Both the position numbers and the translations under genes were made by a program. A stretch of DNA of 64,000 nt, taken from Candidatus Methylobacter oryzae. Lineage in GTDB: Bacteria; Pseudomonadota; Gammaproteobacteria; Methylococcales; Methylomonadaceae. Within the stretch, counting starts at the first letter, position 1, and each line of letters opens with the position of its first letter. The notes under the pieces were generated by a model that had not been told where the DNA came from, made no database searches, and saw only the letters and a list, made by a program, of their open reading frames with translations. Shown one piece after another: positions 1 through 8,723 of the stretch. The stretch covers positions 1 to 64,000 of the forward strand of contig NZ_RYFG02000112.1 of NCBI RefSeq assembly GCF_003994235.2, written 5' to 3'.

Positions 1-1
1 T

Positions 2-67
2 GAGGTTATCGCCACGTTCATCACCGGCTTTATGCCCGGCAAAGACCAGCTCAATCCACAATATTAA
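2..67 (+). CDS. 3' end of an unidentified gene (partial)
   Basis: Frame 2 is open from the window edge for 21 codons and ends in TAA at 65-67; the last residues read GFMPGKDQLNPQY. The stretch is too short to assign a family. It may be a real C-terminus of a gene beginning outside the window or a chance open frame. It is followed by an AT-rich spacer and then the DUF4062 gene in the same direction. Confidence 0.3.
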   Translation, partial: EVIATFITGFMPGKDQLNPQY

Positions 68-141
68 CCAGCGGTCAATGCGTAACTTCTACTTATGATG
101 ATCACATTTCAAAAAATATAACCAAACAACGGAGATAGCAA

Positions 142-1215
142 TTGGAAAAAAGGTATCAAGTGTTTGTCAGTTCAACTTACGCTGATTTAAAGGACGAGAG
201 GCATAAGGTCATTCAAACATTAATGGAGTTGGATTGTATTCCTGCTGGCATGGAACTTTTTCCAGCCACTGATGAAGACCAATTTGAATTCATCAAACGA
301 ATCATTGATGACTGCGATTATTATTTGTTAATTATTGGAGGCCGATACGGATCTATAACCACTCAAGGTATTAGTTATACGGAGCAGGAATATGAATATG
401 CTCTTGAGCGTGGCTTAAAGGTCATTGCGCTACTACATGAAAATCCGAATCAAATACCATTTGATAAATCAGAACAAGATCCAGAGCTACGCGCCCGCCT
501 ACAATCTTTCCGCGGTAAAGTAGCCACCGGTAGAATAGTTAAATTCTGGCCAAACGCAGAAGCCCTTCCTGGGATTGTGGCTTTAAGTTTGCCAAAAACA
601 ATAAAAATGTTTCCGGCAATTGGTTGGGTCAGGGCAGACAAGGTATCCAACGAAGAGTTGTTAGTTGAAATCAACGAACTTCGCAAGCAAAACGCAGAAT
701 TCAGCAAAGCTCTGTCCGAGGTTGAACCTAGTATATTTACAGGAAGTGAAGAGAAAGATTTCGCCTACATCTATAGCAGCCTTAATCGATTAGAAAATAT
801 AGAAGTGGCAATCAAGCAAGGAATAAATAGTAAAGCCGAAGTTTTAAATAAAAAATATTCTATTAATCTGGCATCGTTAATTCCATTTATTGCTACATCG
901 GATAGCCATGAATATAAATGGTATTTGATTGTGAATATAATTTTAAGTGAGATTCCCTTAATGCAAACTGAAGTTGCCCAGAACTTTTGGATAGCAGAAA
1001 TTAAGAACTTGGCTGATGACCTAAAAATGTATGGTTTCCTTACAAAAAACTATATCCCTCCTGTTTCTAATAATAATGAATTACGCAGCATAATAAGAAG
1101 AAGGGGTGATGAGTACCGGCTAATTTACTCAGAGAAATTGGAACGGTATAAATACTGGCTAAATGTAAACGGCAAAATGCCCAAATATATTGAGATTAAT
1201 GAAAAGCCCGAATAG
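142..1215 (+). CDS. DUF4062 domain protein
   Basis: A 357-residue protein. Residues about 5-95 match the DUF4062 pattern: the opening [16 protein letters not shown], then a TIR/nucleoside-deoxyribosyltransferase-like fold with [15 protein letters not shown] and [11 protein letters not shown]. Residues about 170-195 look like a short coiled coil ([16 protein letters not shown]). The C-terminal half is charged and unrecognised. The start is TTG at 142, chosen because GGAG at 131-134 sits at good spacing. DUF4062 domains are often found at the N-terminus of STAND-type and other defence proteins, but no ATPase is fused here. Base composition is more AT-rich than the housekeeping genes downstream, which fits an accessory locus. 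A role in defence or signalling is inference. Confidence 0.75.
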   Translation: MEKRYQVFVSSTYADLKDERHKVIQTLMELDCIPAGMELFPATDEDQFEFIKRIIDDCDYYLLIIGGRYGSITTQGISYTEQEYEYALERGLKVIALLHENPNQIPFDKSEQDPELRARLQSFRGKVATGRIVKFWPNAEALPGIVALSLPKTIKMFPAIGWVRADKVSNEELLVEINELRKQNAEFSKALSEVEPSIFTGSEEKDFAYIYSSLNRLENIEVAIKQGINSKAEVLNKKYSINLASLIPFIATSDSHEYKWYLIVNIILSEIPLMQTEVAQNFWIAEIKNLADDLKMYGFLTKNYIPPVSNNNELRSIIRRRGDEYRLIYSEKLERYKYWLNVNGKMPKYIEINEKPE

Positions 1216-1348
1216 ACATAATAGAGCTCTAAAGTGCAATAGGCGGCGCTATTGCTCCACCTAAATAAGGTCACTCATACTAAACCGCTGGTTTAAACGT
1301 TGTATGAATAGGCAAATAAAACTTAAGAATTATCGATGAGAAATAACA

Positions 1349-1609
1349 ATGCCGACTATTAGCGTGTTTTACGGAATTATTATTCGTATGTTTTTTGAAG
1401 AACATGCGCCTCCGCATTTTCACGCACAATACGGTGAACACAAAGCGGCAATCAACATTCATACCCTTGAAATAATTGAAGGTACATTGCCCCGGCGTGC
1501 GCTTAACTTGGTTTTGGATTGGGCTGAATTACATCGTGACGAATTATTGAGCGATTGGGATAAGTGCCGTGTTCATCAACAGCCGGATAAAATAGAGCCG
1601 TTACCCTAA
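1349..1609 (+). CDS. DUF4160 family protein
   Basis: An 86-residue protein with the DUF4160 signature: MPTISVFYGIIIRMFF, then the conserved histidine cluster HAPPHFHAQYGEH and a C-terminal helix around LDWAELHRDEL. It lies 12 bp upstream of a DUF2442 gene. This two-gene arrangement is common in bacteria and is often classed as toxin-antitoxin-like, though biochemical proof is scarce. The Shine-Dalgarno sequence is weak (GAGAAA). Confidence 0.8.
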   Translation: MPTISVFYGIIIRMFFEEHAPPHFHAQYGEHKAAINIHTLEIIEGTLPRRALNLVLDWAELHRDELLSDWDKCRVHQQPDKIEPLP

Positions 1610-1621
1610 TGGAGAATTCTT

Positions 1622-1876
1622 ATGTATTACGATGTCATTGAAGCACGAGTTATTGGCGAATTGGCCTTTGAGGTTCGTTTTTCGGACGGTTTAAGCGGAA
1701 AAGTCCGTTTTTTGCCGTCTTATCTTTACGGGGTGTTTGAAAAACTCAAAAATCCGGACTTTTTTAACCAGCTTAAAGTAACCGATGGTTTTGTATCATG
1801 GAGCGATGAAATCGATCTTGCTCCAGACAGTATGTACCGGGCAATTTCACAAACAGGCGAATGGCTGTTGTCTTGA
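1622..1876 (+). CDS. DUF2442 family protein
   Basis: An 84-residue protein with DUF2442 features: alternating strands (VIGELAFEVRFSDGLSG), then FFNQLKVTDGFVSWSDEIDLAPDSMY near the C-terminus, shown here only as its two halves FFNQLKVTDG and VSWSDEIDLAPDSMY. GGAG at 1611-1614 is a good ribosome site for the ATG at 1622. It probably forms an operon with the DUF4160 gene just upstream. DUF2442 partners of DUF4160 are usually proposed to be the antitoxin-like member; that assignment is by family association only. Confidence 0.8.
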   Translation: MYYDVIEARVIGELAFEVRFSDGLSGKVRFLPSYLYGVFEKLKNPDFFNQLKVTDGFVSWSDEIDLAPDSMYRAISQTGEWLLS

Positions 1877-1937
1877 AATTTAGCGCGAAAGATGGGCACG
1901 TGCTCATACTGCCGTACCCATCCTATCTATCTTCTAC

Positions 1938-2315
1938 TTACTCCAAACCGAGCCCCGCTTTCCTCCACGCCTTGGCTCCGCCCTCAAGATTAGTTAAGTT
2001 AGCGTAGCCTAATTCATGCAAAGACTTTGCCGCGGCATTGCCCATCGGACCGCCTTCGCAATACAAATAAATCGGCGTGCTTTTATCCACGGGAAGCTTG
2101 TCCAAGTGTTTCCCAATTTCGTTGTAAGGAATGAAAACATCTGTGCCTTTGATATGTTTCTGTTCGGGCGTATGCACGTCGACAAGAAATATATCCTGCT
2201 GCTTCATGACTTGATCCAATTCAACCGGCGTTATGAATTTCAGGTAATCGGGCTTTTGAAACGTACAGCCATTCAAGAAGAAGATAAATAATAGGAGGGA
2301 AAACTGTTTTTTCAT
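1938..2315 (-). CDS. rhodanese-like lipoprotein
   Basis: A 125-residue protein. It begins with a lipoprotein signal peptide (lipobox LNGC, lipid-carrying Cys17), so it should be membrane-anchored in the periplasm. Residues about 28-124 are a single rhodanese domain with LVDVHTPEQKHIKG, then the active-site loop CEGGPMG with Cys86, and the terminal GGAKAWRKAG. The family moves sulfane sulfur or acts as a phage-shock-protein-E-like thiosulfate sulfurtransferase; the substrate is unknown. It is a single gene, downstream of clpB on the same strand and separated from it by a family 1 repeat. Confidence 0.85.
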   Translation of the reverse strand: MKKQFSLLLFIFFLNGCTFQKPDYLKFITPVELDQVMKQQDIFLVDVHTPEQKHIKGTDVFIPYNEIGKHLDKLPVDKSTPIYLYCEGGPMGNAAAKSLHELGYANLTNLEGGAKAWRKAGLGLE

Positions 2316-2347
2316 GGTTAAGACCTCAGGATTCAGATGTTTTTCTC

Positions 2348-2401
2348 ATACCCAAAGGGCATAAGTTTCGTTTGAGCGGGCAAGCCGCTCAACTCAGCTT
2401 T
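2348..2401 (-). repeat. family 1 repeat, copy 1 (54 bp)
   Basis: An intergenic copy of a 54-bp repeat also found at 51696-51749 and in tandem at 61570-61677. The minus strand would encode KAELSGLPAQTKLMPLG-like residues but no gene uses it here. It has a stem-loop with arms TTGAGCGG and CCGCTCAA and a small CCC/GGG hairpin. Confidence 0.85.
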
Positions 2402-2531
2402 AAACAGCAAGCGGGCCGGAGATTACATCCCCGGCCCCGACGTTGCCAGTATACCGAGATCAATACCAAATTAGTGTAAAACGTTTCGAGCTGGACAACA
2501 GGCCCCGTCCAATCAAACTAAGCCCAGGATT

Positions 2532-5108
2532 TTAGCCTTTCAAGAACCGCAACGCGTCATGCTCGACCTCGACTTTGATCGTATCCCCGGCGACAAAATT
2601 GCCGGCCAGAATCTGCTGCGCCAACGGGTTTTCAAGCTGTTGCTGGATGGCGCGCTTCATCGGCCTTGCGCCGTAAACCGGATCGAATCCCGCCTCGCCC
2701 AGCAAATCCAGCGCCTGTTCCGAAATCTCGAAACCGATTTCGCGTTCCTGCAAGCGGCTACGCAAGTAATCGATTTGAATTTTGGAAATCGCGCGGATTT
2801 GCTCACGGCCCAATGAATGGAACACCACAGCTTCGTCGATCCGGTTGATGAATTCCGGCCGGAATTTGGTGCCGACGATTTCCATGACCGATGTTTTCAT
2901 GACCGAATACAGCGCTTCGCCGGACAGCGATTGAATGATGTCCGAGCCCAGGTTCGAGGTCATCACGATAATCGTGTTCCTGAAATCGACGGTCCTGCCC
3001 TGCCCGTCGGTCAAGCGGCCGTCATCCAGCACTTGCAGCAGGATGTTGAACACGTCCGGATGGGCTTTTTCGATTTCGTCCATCAGGATCACCGAATACG
3101 GTTTGCGCCGGACCAGCTCGGTCAGGTAGCCGCCTTCTTCATAACCGACATAGCCCGGAGGCGCACCGATCAAGCGCGCGACCGAATGTTTTTCCATAAA
3201 CTCGGACATGTCGATGCGGACCATCGCGTCAACGGTGTCGAACATGAACTCGGCCAAGGCCTTGCACAGCTCGGTTTTACCGACGCCGGTCGGCCCCAAA
3301 AACAGGAACGAACCGTTCGGGCGGTTCGGATCTGACAAGCCGGCCCTGGAACGGCGGATTGCATTACTGACCGCTTTCAGCGCTTCTTGCTGACCGACGA
3401 CCCGTTTACTGAGTTCTTCTTCCATCCGCAACAGTTTGTCGCGCTCGCCTTCCATCATTTTCGATACAGGAATGCCGGTCCATTTCGACACGACTTCGGC
3501 GATTTCCTCGTCGGTGACTTTGTTGCGTAATAACGTCATCTTGTGATCTTCAGCCGGTACGTCCGCATGCAACTGTTTTTCCAGCGCCGGAATAATGCCG
3601 TACTGCAACTCGGACATTCTGGCCAAATCGCCGGCGCGGCTCGCTGCATCGAGTTCGGTCTTGGCTTGTTCCAGTTTTTCCTTGATTGACGCCGAACCCT
3701 GCAACGAGGCTTTTTCGGCTTTCCAAATTTCTTCCAAATCGGAATATTCTTTTTCCAAATCGGCGATTTCTTCTTCGAGTATTTCCAGGCGCTTTTTCGA
3801 CGCAGGGTCGGATTCTTTTTTCAGCGCGACCTGTTCTATTTTCAACTGGATCAAGCGCCGGTACAACTTGTCCATTTCTTCCGGCTTGGAATCTATTTCC
3901 ATCCGTATGCGGCTGGCCGCTTCGTCGATCAGGTCGATAGCCTTGTCCGGCAACTGCCGGTCGGAAATATAGCGATACGATAGATTCGCGGCCGCGATAA
4001 TGGCCGGATCGGTAATATCGACGCCGTGATGCACTTCGTATTTTTCTTTCAGGCCGCGCAAAATCGCAACGGTATCTTCAACGGACGGCTCGTCGACCAG
4101 CACTTTCTGGAAGCGACGCTCCAATGCCGCGTCTTTTTCGACATATTTACGGTATTCATCCAGAGTCGTCGCGCCGACGCAATGCAGTTCGCCGCGCGCC
4201 AATGCCGGCTTCAGCATATTCCCTGCATCCATTGCGCCTTCGGCTTTGCCGGCGCCGACCATCGTATGCAGCTCGTCGATAAACAGGATAATCTGGCCTT
4301 CCTGCTTGGCAAGATCGTTCAGCACCGCTTTCAGGCGTTCCTCGAATTCGCCGCGAAACTTGGCCCCGGCAATCAACGCGGCCATATCCAGCGCCAGCAC
4401 TTGCTTGCCTTTGATGCCTTCCGGCACTTCGCCGTTGACGATGCGTTGCGCCAATCCCTCGACAATCGCGGTCTTACCGACGCCGGGCTCGCCGATCAGC
4501 ACCGGGTTGTTTTTGGTTCGGCGCTGCAAAACCTGGATGGTCCGGCGTATCTCGTCGTCGCGGCCGATCACCGGGTCCAGCTTGCCTTGTTCGGCGCGCT
4601 CGGTCAGGTTAATCGTGTATTTTTTCAAGGCTTGGCGCTGCTCTTCGGCGTTCGGATCGTCGACCGGCTGGCCGCCGCGCATCGCATCGATGGCTTTTTC
4701 AACGGCTTGTTTGGTCAGCCCGGCTTTTTTAAACAAGTCCTGAAGCAGGCCTTTTTCATCGAATACCGCCAACAAAAACAGTTCGCTGGAGATGAATTTA
4801 TCGCCGCGCTTTTGCGCCAATTTATCGGTCAGGTTCAATAATCGCGATAATTCGTTGGAAACCTGCACGTCGCCGCCGGAACCGCTGACCGTCGCCAAAC
4901 GGTCCAATTCTTTAACCAGCTCGGTGCGCAGTAACTGCGTGTTGATGCCGATCTGGCCCAACATCGGCCTGATACTGCCACCCTGCTGATCCAGTAAAGC
5001 CAGCATCAGATGGGTGGGCTCGATGAATTGATGATCTTTGCCCAACGCCATACTTTGTGCATCGGCCAACGCCGATTGAAACATGCTGGTTAATTTGTCC
5101 ATACGCAT
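2532..5108 (-). CDS. clpB: ATP-dependent disaggregase ClpB
   Basis: An 858-residue Hsp100 chaperone, close to the E. coli length of 857. It threads aggregated proteins through a hexameric ring together with DnaK/DnaJ/GrpE in the cytoplasm. In order: Clp N-domain (1-145), first AAA+ module with Walker A GEPGVGKT near 206, the coiled-coil middle domain (about 405-530, rich in E/K), and a second AAA+ module with GPTGVGKT near 606. It starts MRMDKLT, typical for ClpB, with GAGG about 9 nt upstream. It is a single-gene transcript with a clear sigma-32 promoter just upstream. Confidence 0.98.
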   Translation of the reverse strand: MRMDKLTSMFQSALADAQSMALGKDHQFIEPTHLMLALLDQQGGSIRPMLGQIGINTQLLRTELVKELDRLATVSGSGGDVQVSNELSRLLNLTDKLAQKRGDKFISSELFLLAVFDEKGLLQDLFKKAGLTKQAVEKAIDAMRGGQPVDDPNAEEQRQALKKYTINLTERAEQGKLDPVIGRDDEIRRTIQVLQRRTKNNPVLIGEPGVGKTAIVEGLAQRIVNGEVPEGIKGKQVLALDMAALIAGAKFRGEFEERLKAVLNDLAKQEGQIILFIDELHTMVGAGKAEGAMDAGNMLKPALARGELHCVGATTLDEYRKYVEKDAALERRFQKVLVDEPSVEDTVAILRGLKEKYEVHHGVDITDPAIIAAANLSYRYISDRQLPDKAIDLIDEAASRIRMEIDSKPEEMDKLYRRLIQLKIEQVALKKESDPASKKRLEILEEEIADLEKEYSDLEEIWKAEKASLQGSASIKEKLEQAKTELDAASRAGDLARMSELQYGIIPALEKQLHADVPAEDHKMTLLRNKVTDEEIAEVVSKWTGIPVSKMMEGERDKLLRMEEELSKRVVGQQEALKAVSNAIRRSRAGLSDPNRPNGSFLFLGPTGVGKTELCKALAEFMFDTVDAMVRIDMSEFMEKHSVARLIGAPPGYVGYEEGGYLTELVRRKPYSVILMDEIEKAHPDVFNILLQVLDDGRLTDGQGRTVDFRNTIIVMTSNLGSDIIQSLSGEALYSVMKTSVMEIVGTKFRPEFINRIDEAVVFHSLGREQIRAISKIQIDYLRSRLQEREIGFEISEQALDLLGEAGFDPVYGARPMKRAIQQQLENPLAQQILAGNFVAGDTIKVEVEHDALRFLKG

Positions 5109-5147
5109 AATAGTTGCCTCATCTTAGGAGTTTTTAAGTTACTGCTA

Positions 5148-5176
5148 ACATGGGGGATTGCTCGACTGTTTTCAAG
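5148..5176 (-). promoter_or_regulatory. sigma-32 heat-shock promoter of clpB
   Basis: The minus strand reads CTTGAAA (5176-5170), a 14-bp spacer, and CCCCATGT (5155-5148). This matches the RpoH consensus CTTGAAA-N11-16-CCCCATNT. It ends 39 bp before the clpB start codon. Confidence 0.85.
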
Positions 5177-5197
5177 CGAACGGCTGTCCGGCAAACA

Positions 5198-5236
5198 TTA
5201 AAAAACCCTGTCGGGAACATCCCGGACAGGGTTCGA
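5198..5236 (-). terminator. Rho-independent terminator after phoBR
   Basis: On the minus strand, CCCTGTCCGGG and CCCGACAGGG form a stem with one bulge and a short loop, followed by a run of six T. It lies downstream of phoR in the direction of transcription and just upstream of the clpB promoter, insulating the two units. Confidence 0.85.
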
Positions 5237-5411
5237 TTTTACGGCCTGTTACTTTGTCTCACTTTTGCGCCGCTTCCGACTTCGGCCATTCGGCTGCTGC
5301 GCTACAGTTCTCAACAAAAACTTTGTTATTTTGGCTACTATGGCGTCACTCTACAGACCTTGCCTCCCTAGCTGCCAATATAGAATGCAGTCAAATAGAC
5401 GCCATGACCAG

Positions 5412-6692
5412 CTAATTACAAACCCGCTTAGCCGGAAAATGGCAACTGAAACAACTGCCCTTGCCCAATTCGCTGACGATATTTAATTTGGCGTCATGGC
5501 GCATCAGTACATGCTTGACGATAGCCAAACCTAAACCGGTTCCGCCTACTTTCTTAACGCGTTTGACTTCAGAGCGGTAAAATCGCTCGGTCACTCGAGG
5601 AATATCAGCTGTCGGGATACCTTCGCCGTGATCCTCAACTTCCAGCACGATGTCATCGGCAATTCGATACCAGCGTATTTTGACTACGGAATCCTCCGGT
5701 GAATATTTAAGCGCATTGCCCAGCAAGTTAGTGAAGGCGCTACGCAATTCCTGCTCTTCGCCGGTAATATGCACATTTGTTTCCAGCGTTAGGTCGATCC
5801 GGTCGGAAGCCTTACCGTTCATGGTCTCGGCTTCCTTGCAAATCTGGATTAATAATGCAGGGATATTGACGCACTCGGTTTTCTTCTGCCGGGTTTCCAG
5901 CCGCGTCAATAATAATAAGTCGTCGACCAGATGCTGCATGCGCTCTGTCTGCCCCTGCATTTGCTGGAACGAGGTGGTCAATAACGGCGACTCTCCGTCA
6001 TCCATGTCCTGCAAGGTTTCCAGGTAGCCTTTCAATACTGTCAATGGCGTCCTGAGTTCATGGGACACATTAGCAACAAAATCCTTACGCATCCTTTCCA
6101 TTTTTTTCAGCTCCGTAACGTCCTGGGCCAGCAGCAGCCGCAGGCCTGCGCCATAGGTAACAATCCGCACGGCCAGGGTGATACGGTGATTGACCGGCGA
6201 AGGCAATATGACCGCCTCGTTATAATTGCCGGATTTAAGGTAACGGATAAATTCAGGGAAGCGGATAAGATTAGGAATGCGTTGGCCTTTATCGGATTGT
6301 TGCAAGCCAAAAACATCCCTCGCGGCCTTATTCGCCCACTCAATCTCGTCATTAGCGCCTAAAACAACGGCGGCATCCGGTAGCGCTTCGGTAGATTGGC
6401 GAAATTGATCAACCATTTTGCCCAATTTCTTTTTACGCTTTTTCTCGTTCTTTTTAATGCGGTAGACATGGTAATAAATTTCTTCCCAGATGCCTGTCGT
6501 TTTCGGATACTTGGCCCTACCCCCTGCCCGTATCCATTTTTCAAACCGGTTAATTTGAAATAACTGGCGCACTAAAATGCCCAGCGTCACTGCCAACGCC
6601 AAAGGCATAAAAAGCCCGGTCATCCCGCCGACTATTGCCACGGCTACAAACAGCAGCAACGCGGTGATAAATTCTCTTTGCCAAACCTCCAT
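5412..6692 (-). CDS. phoR: phosphate regulon sensor kinase PhoR
   Basis: A 426-residue membrane histidine kinase. Two hydrophobic segments lie at about 8-42 with little periplasmic sequence between them, as in PhoR. A basic linker and a PAS-like domain (about 100-195) follow. The HisKA box FVANVSHELRTPL carries the phospho-acceptor His211, and the ATPase shows LGNALKYS, DHGEGIP and GGTGLGLAI. PhoR senses phosphate status through the Pst/PhoU system and phosphorylates PhoB. It lies 5 bp after phoB, so the two are one operon ending at the terminator near 5200. Confidence 0.95.
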   Translation of the reverse strand: MEVWQREFITALLLFVAVAIVGGMTGLFMPLALAVTLGILVRQLFQINRFEKWIRAGGRAKYPKTTGIWEEIYYHVYRIKKNEKKRKKKLGKMVDQFRQSTEALPDAAVVLGANDEIEWANKAARDVFGLQQSDKGQRIPNLIRFPEFIRYLKSGNYNEAVILPSPVNHRITLAVRIVTYGAGLRLLLAQDVTELKKMERMRKDFVANVSHELRTPLTVLKGYLETLQDMDDGESPLLTTSFQQMQGQTERMQHLVDDLLLLTRLETRQKKTECVNIPALLIQICKEAETMNGKASDRIDLTLETNVHITGEEQELRSAFTNLLGNALKYSPEDSVVKIRWYRIADDIVLEVEDHGEGIPTADIPRVTERFYRSEVKRVKKVGGTGLGLAIVKHVLMRHDAKLNIVSELGKGSCFSCHFPAKRVCN

Positions 6693-6697
6693 ATTGC

Positions 6698-7417
6698 TTA
6701 CGACGATAAAGATGACGAAGTTGATGAATCCGCAACTGAAAACCGGTAACCGAAGCCGCGCACGGTTTGCACTAAATCCTCCCGGCCGTGTTCGCTGAGA
6801 ATTTTTCGCAATCTTCGAATATGCACGTCGACAGTACGCTCTTCGATATAGACGCTACGGCCCCAAACCTGGTCCAGTAATTGGGTACGATTGAATACTT
6901 TATCGGGATGAGTCATAAAAAACTGCATTAACCGAAACTCGGTCGGACTGACTTCAAGCTGCTTATCGCCAATGCTGAGCCGATGCTGTTCGGTATCCAG
7001 AACCAGGTCCCCCAGAGTGATTTGCGCCAGGTCATTGATTTTTCCGCTTCTGCGCAGAACCGCACGAATACGGGCCACTAATTCCTTGGGTGAGAAAGGC
7101 TTAGTCATATAATCGTCGGCACCGATTTCCAAGCCTTTAACTTTATCTTCTTCCTCTCCTCGCGCCGTCAGTAAAATAATAGGCAGTTCCCGGAACATCG
7201 CGTCTTTCTTTAAGCGCCTGGCCCATTCGACGCCGCTAACTCCCGGCAACATCCAATCCAGCAGGACCAAATCAGGCAAGGAATCGTCCAAGGCTTTTTG
7301 CGCATCTTCCGCATCCACAGCCGCAATCGACCTAAAGCCGGCCTGCTCAAGCACCATCATCAACATCTCTCTGATAGCGTCTTCATCTTCAACCACGAGA
7401 ATATTTAAATTAGGCAT
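6698..7417 (-). CDS. phoB: phosphate response regulator PhoB
   Basis: A 239-residue OmpR-type regulator. The receiver domain (1-120) has acidic residues E10 and D11, phospho-acceptor Asp54 (LLDWMLPG) and the conserved Lys in TKPFSPKEL. The winged-helix domain (about 130-228) has VSPTEFRLM and TVDVHIRRLRKIL. A short Ser-rich tail (DSSTSSSLSS) is extra. It binds Pho boxes upstream of phosphate-starvation genes. It precedes phoR, and a Pho-box-like sequence upstream suggests autoregulation. Confidence 0.96.
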   Translation of the reverse strand: MPNLNILVVEDEDAIREMLMMVLEQAGFRSIAAVDAEDAQKALDDSLPDLVLLDWMLPGVSGVEWARRLKKDAMFRELPIILLTARGEEEDKVKGLEIGADDYMTKPFSPKELVARIRAVLRRSGKINDLAQITLGDLVLDTEQHRLSIGDKQLEVSPTEFRLMQFFMTHPDKVFNRTQLLDQVWGRSVYIEERTVDVHIRRLRKILSEHGREDLVQTVRGFGYRFSVADSSTSSSLSS

Positions 7418-7446
7418 AGTTAATTAGAATAAAAAATAAACGGGGC

Positions 7447-7481
7447 ATATTATCAAATTACATATTACCCTTTTATGACAA
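7447..7481 (-). promoter_or_regulatory. candidate Pho box and -10 upstream of phoB
   Basis: The minus strand reads TTGTCAT (7481-7475), AAAA, then GGGTAAT, followed after 11 bp by TAATAT. The first half-site matches the Pho-box repeat CTGTCAT in six of seven bases; the second is poor. The layout fits PhoB acting in place of a -35 element. The call is tentative. Confidence 0.45.
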
Positions 7482-7667
7482 AAAGGATTTGGCTATTGGA
7501 AAGATAACTTGTAGTGCTCATCCTGTATAATTTAGAGGGTACAAAAAAATTCCAAAGCACGCCTAATTACAGGTATCATTCCGCCGAACTCTCCTACGTG
7601 ATAATGCCTATATTTCGGATTAACGTAGCGTACTCGATGACCGCTGCCGCTGAGCTTCAACCTTAAT

Positions 7668-8714
7668 ATGATTGAAATTTTACGCCGATATAGTCTCATA
7701 ACACTGCTGTTGGTCTTTAACTTCACTGTTCATGCAGAGGCTTCGCCATCGGAGTCCGCGCAAAAAAACCAAACGGCTCAAATATCGGCAGCGGGTTCCG
7801 AACACCAGGAATCCGTCGTGATGAAATGGTGGAAGTTGTTGTTGGATTTGCCGTTGATTGCGACTCTAAGCAATCAACCGGATGCCATGTACGAGCCCAG
7901 TTTCAGCACGCAAGGCAAATCAAAAGCCGTCAAATATATAATCGGCATTCATCCCTTGCATAATCCCAAACGACTGTTTGAAGTTTACGGACCCATCGTC
8001 GATTTTATCAATGCAAATATGCCTGAAGCGGAGCTTATTCTGGAAGCATCCCGCAATTATGAAGAATTTGACCGGAAGCTCTACAGCGGCCATTTTGATT
8101 TCGCAATGCCTAATCCTTATCAGACCGTCAACGCGCTTAAACATGGTTATCGTGTATTTGGAAAGATGGCCGATGACGATGATTTTCGCGGCATTATCCT
8201 GGTGCGCCGAGACAGCGGCATTAACAACATCGCGGACCTTAAAGGCAAAGCCGTATCCTATCCTGCACCGACGGCCCTGGCCGCAACGATGATGACCCAA
8301 TATTATCTGCACACTCACGGCATCGATGTTAACCACGATGTCGAGAATCTGTATGTCGGCTCCCAGGAATCTTCAATTATCAATGTATTGCGAGGCCATG
8401 TCGCGGCCGGTGCAACATGGCCGGTACCGTGGAAAACATTCAGCAAGGAAAATCCTCAACTAGCCGACCAGCTTGAAGTTAAATGGAAAACCGAAGCGCT
8501 GCAAAACAACGGCTGGGTGGCGCGTAAAGATTTGCCTGCGGAGATAGTCAATAAATTTGCCTCACTGTTATTTAGTCTTGACCGGAACGAACAAGGACGG
8601 GCAATGCTGTCGCGTATTCCGGTTACCCGTTTCGAAGCGGCTAATGATGACAGTTACAGACCTGTACAAGCCTTTATCGCCACCTTCTCCAAGACGGTAC
8701 GGCCTTTAGAATAA
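7668..8714 (+). CDS. PhnD-like phosphate/phosphonate-binding protein
   Basis: A 348-residue exported protein with a signal peptide (cleavage likely after VHA, about residue 24) and a variable linker of about 60 residues. A PhnD/type-2 periplasmic-binding domain follows (YIIGIHPLHNPKRLFEVYGP, then DFAMPNPYQTVNAL, and DLKGKAVSYPAP). The family binds phosphate, phosphite, phosphonates or other small oxyanions. No ABC permease or ATPase is adjacent. Instead the next gene, 9 bp on, is a membrane GGDEF/EAL protein, and phoBR is divergent on the other side. The likely role is as a periplasmic sensor that reports to the cyclic-di-GMP enzyme. That is inference from context; the ligand cannot be read. 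Confidence 0.8.
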   Translation: MIEILRRYSLITLLLVFNFTVHAEASPSESAQKNQTAQISAAGSEHQESVVMKWWKLLLDLPLIATLSNQPDAMYEPSFSTQGKSKAVKYIIGIHPLHNPKRLFEVYGPIVDFINANMPEAELILEASRNYEEFDRKLYSGHFDFAMPNPYQTVNALKHGYRVFGKMADDDDFRGIILVRRDSGINNIADLKGKAVSYPAPTALAATMMTQYYLHTHGIDVNHDVENLYVGSQESSIINVLRGHVAAGATWPVPWKTFSKENPQLADQLEVKWKTEALQNNGWVARKDLPAEIVNKFASLLFSLDRNEQGRAMLSRIPVTRFEAANDDSYRPVQAFIATFSKTVRPLE

Positions 8715-8723
8715 ACGGACATA

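Larger units (their letters stand above)
5109..5411. other. intergenic region clpB-phoR
   Basis: A 303-bp gap. It holds the clpB heat-shock promoter (5148-5176) and the phoBR terminator hairpin (about 5198-5236). Nothing recognisable is seen between 5240 and 5411. Confidence 0.7.

Noticed and set aside
2817-4841. Long plus-strand open frames opposite clpB
   Set aside because: Shadow frames caused by the GC-biased codon use of clpB; no family match or ribosome sites.
7532-7660. A small minus-strand frame (about 64 codons) between phoB and the PhnD-like gene
   Set aside because: No ribosome site or family; overlaps the PhnD-like gene start and likely promoter region.
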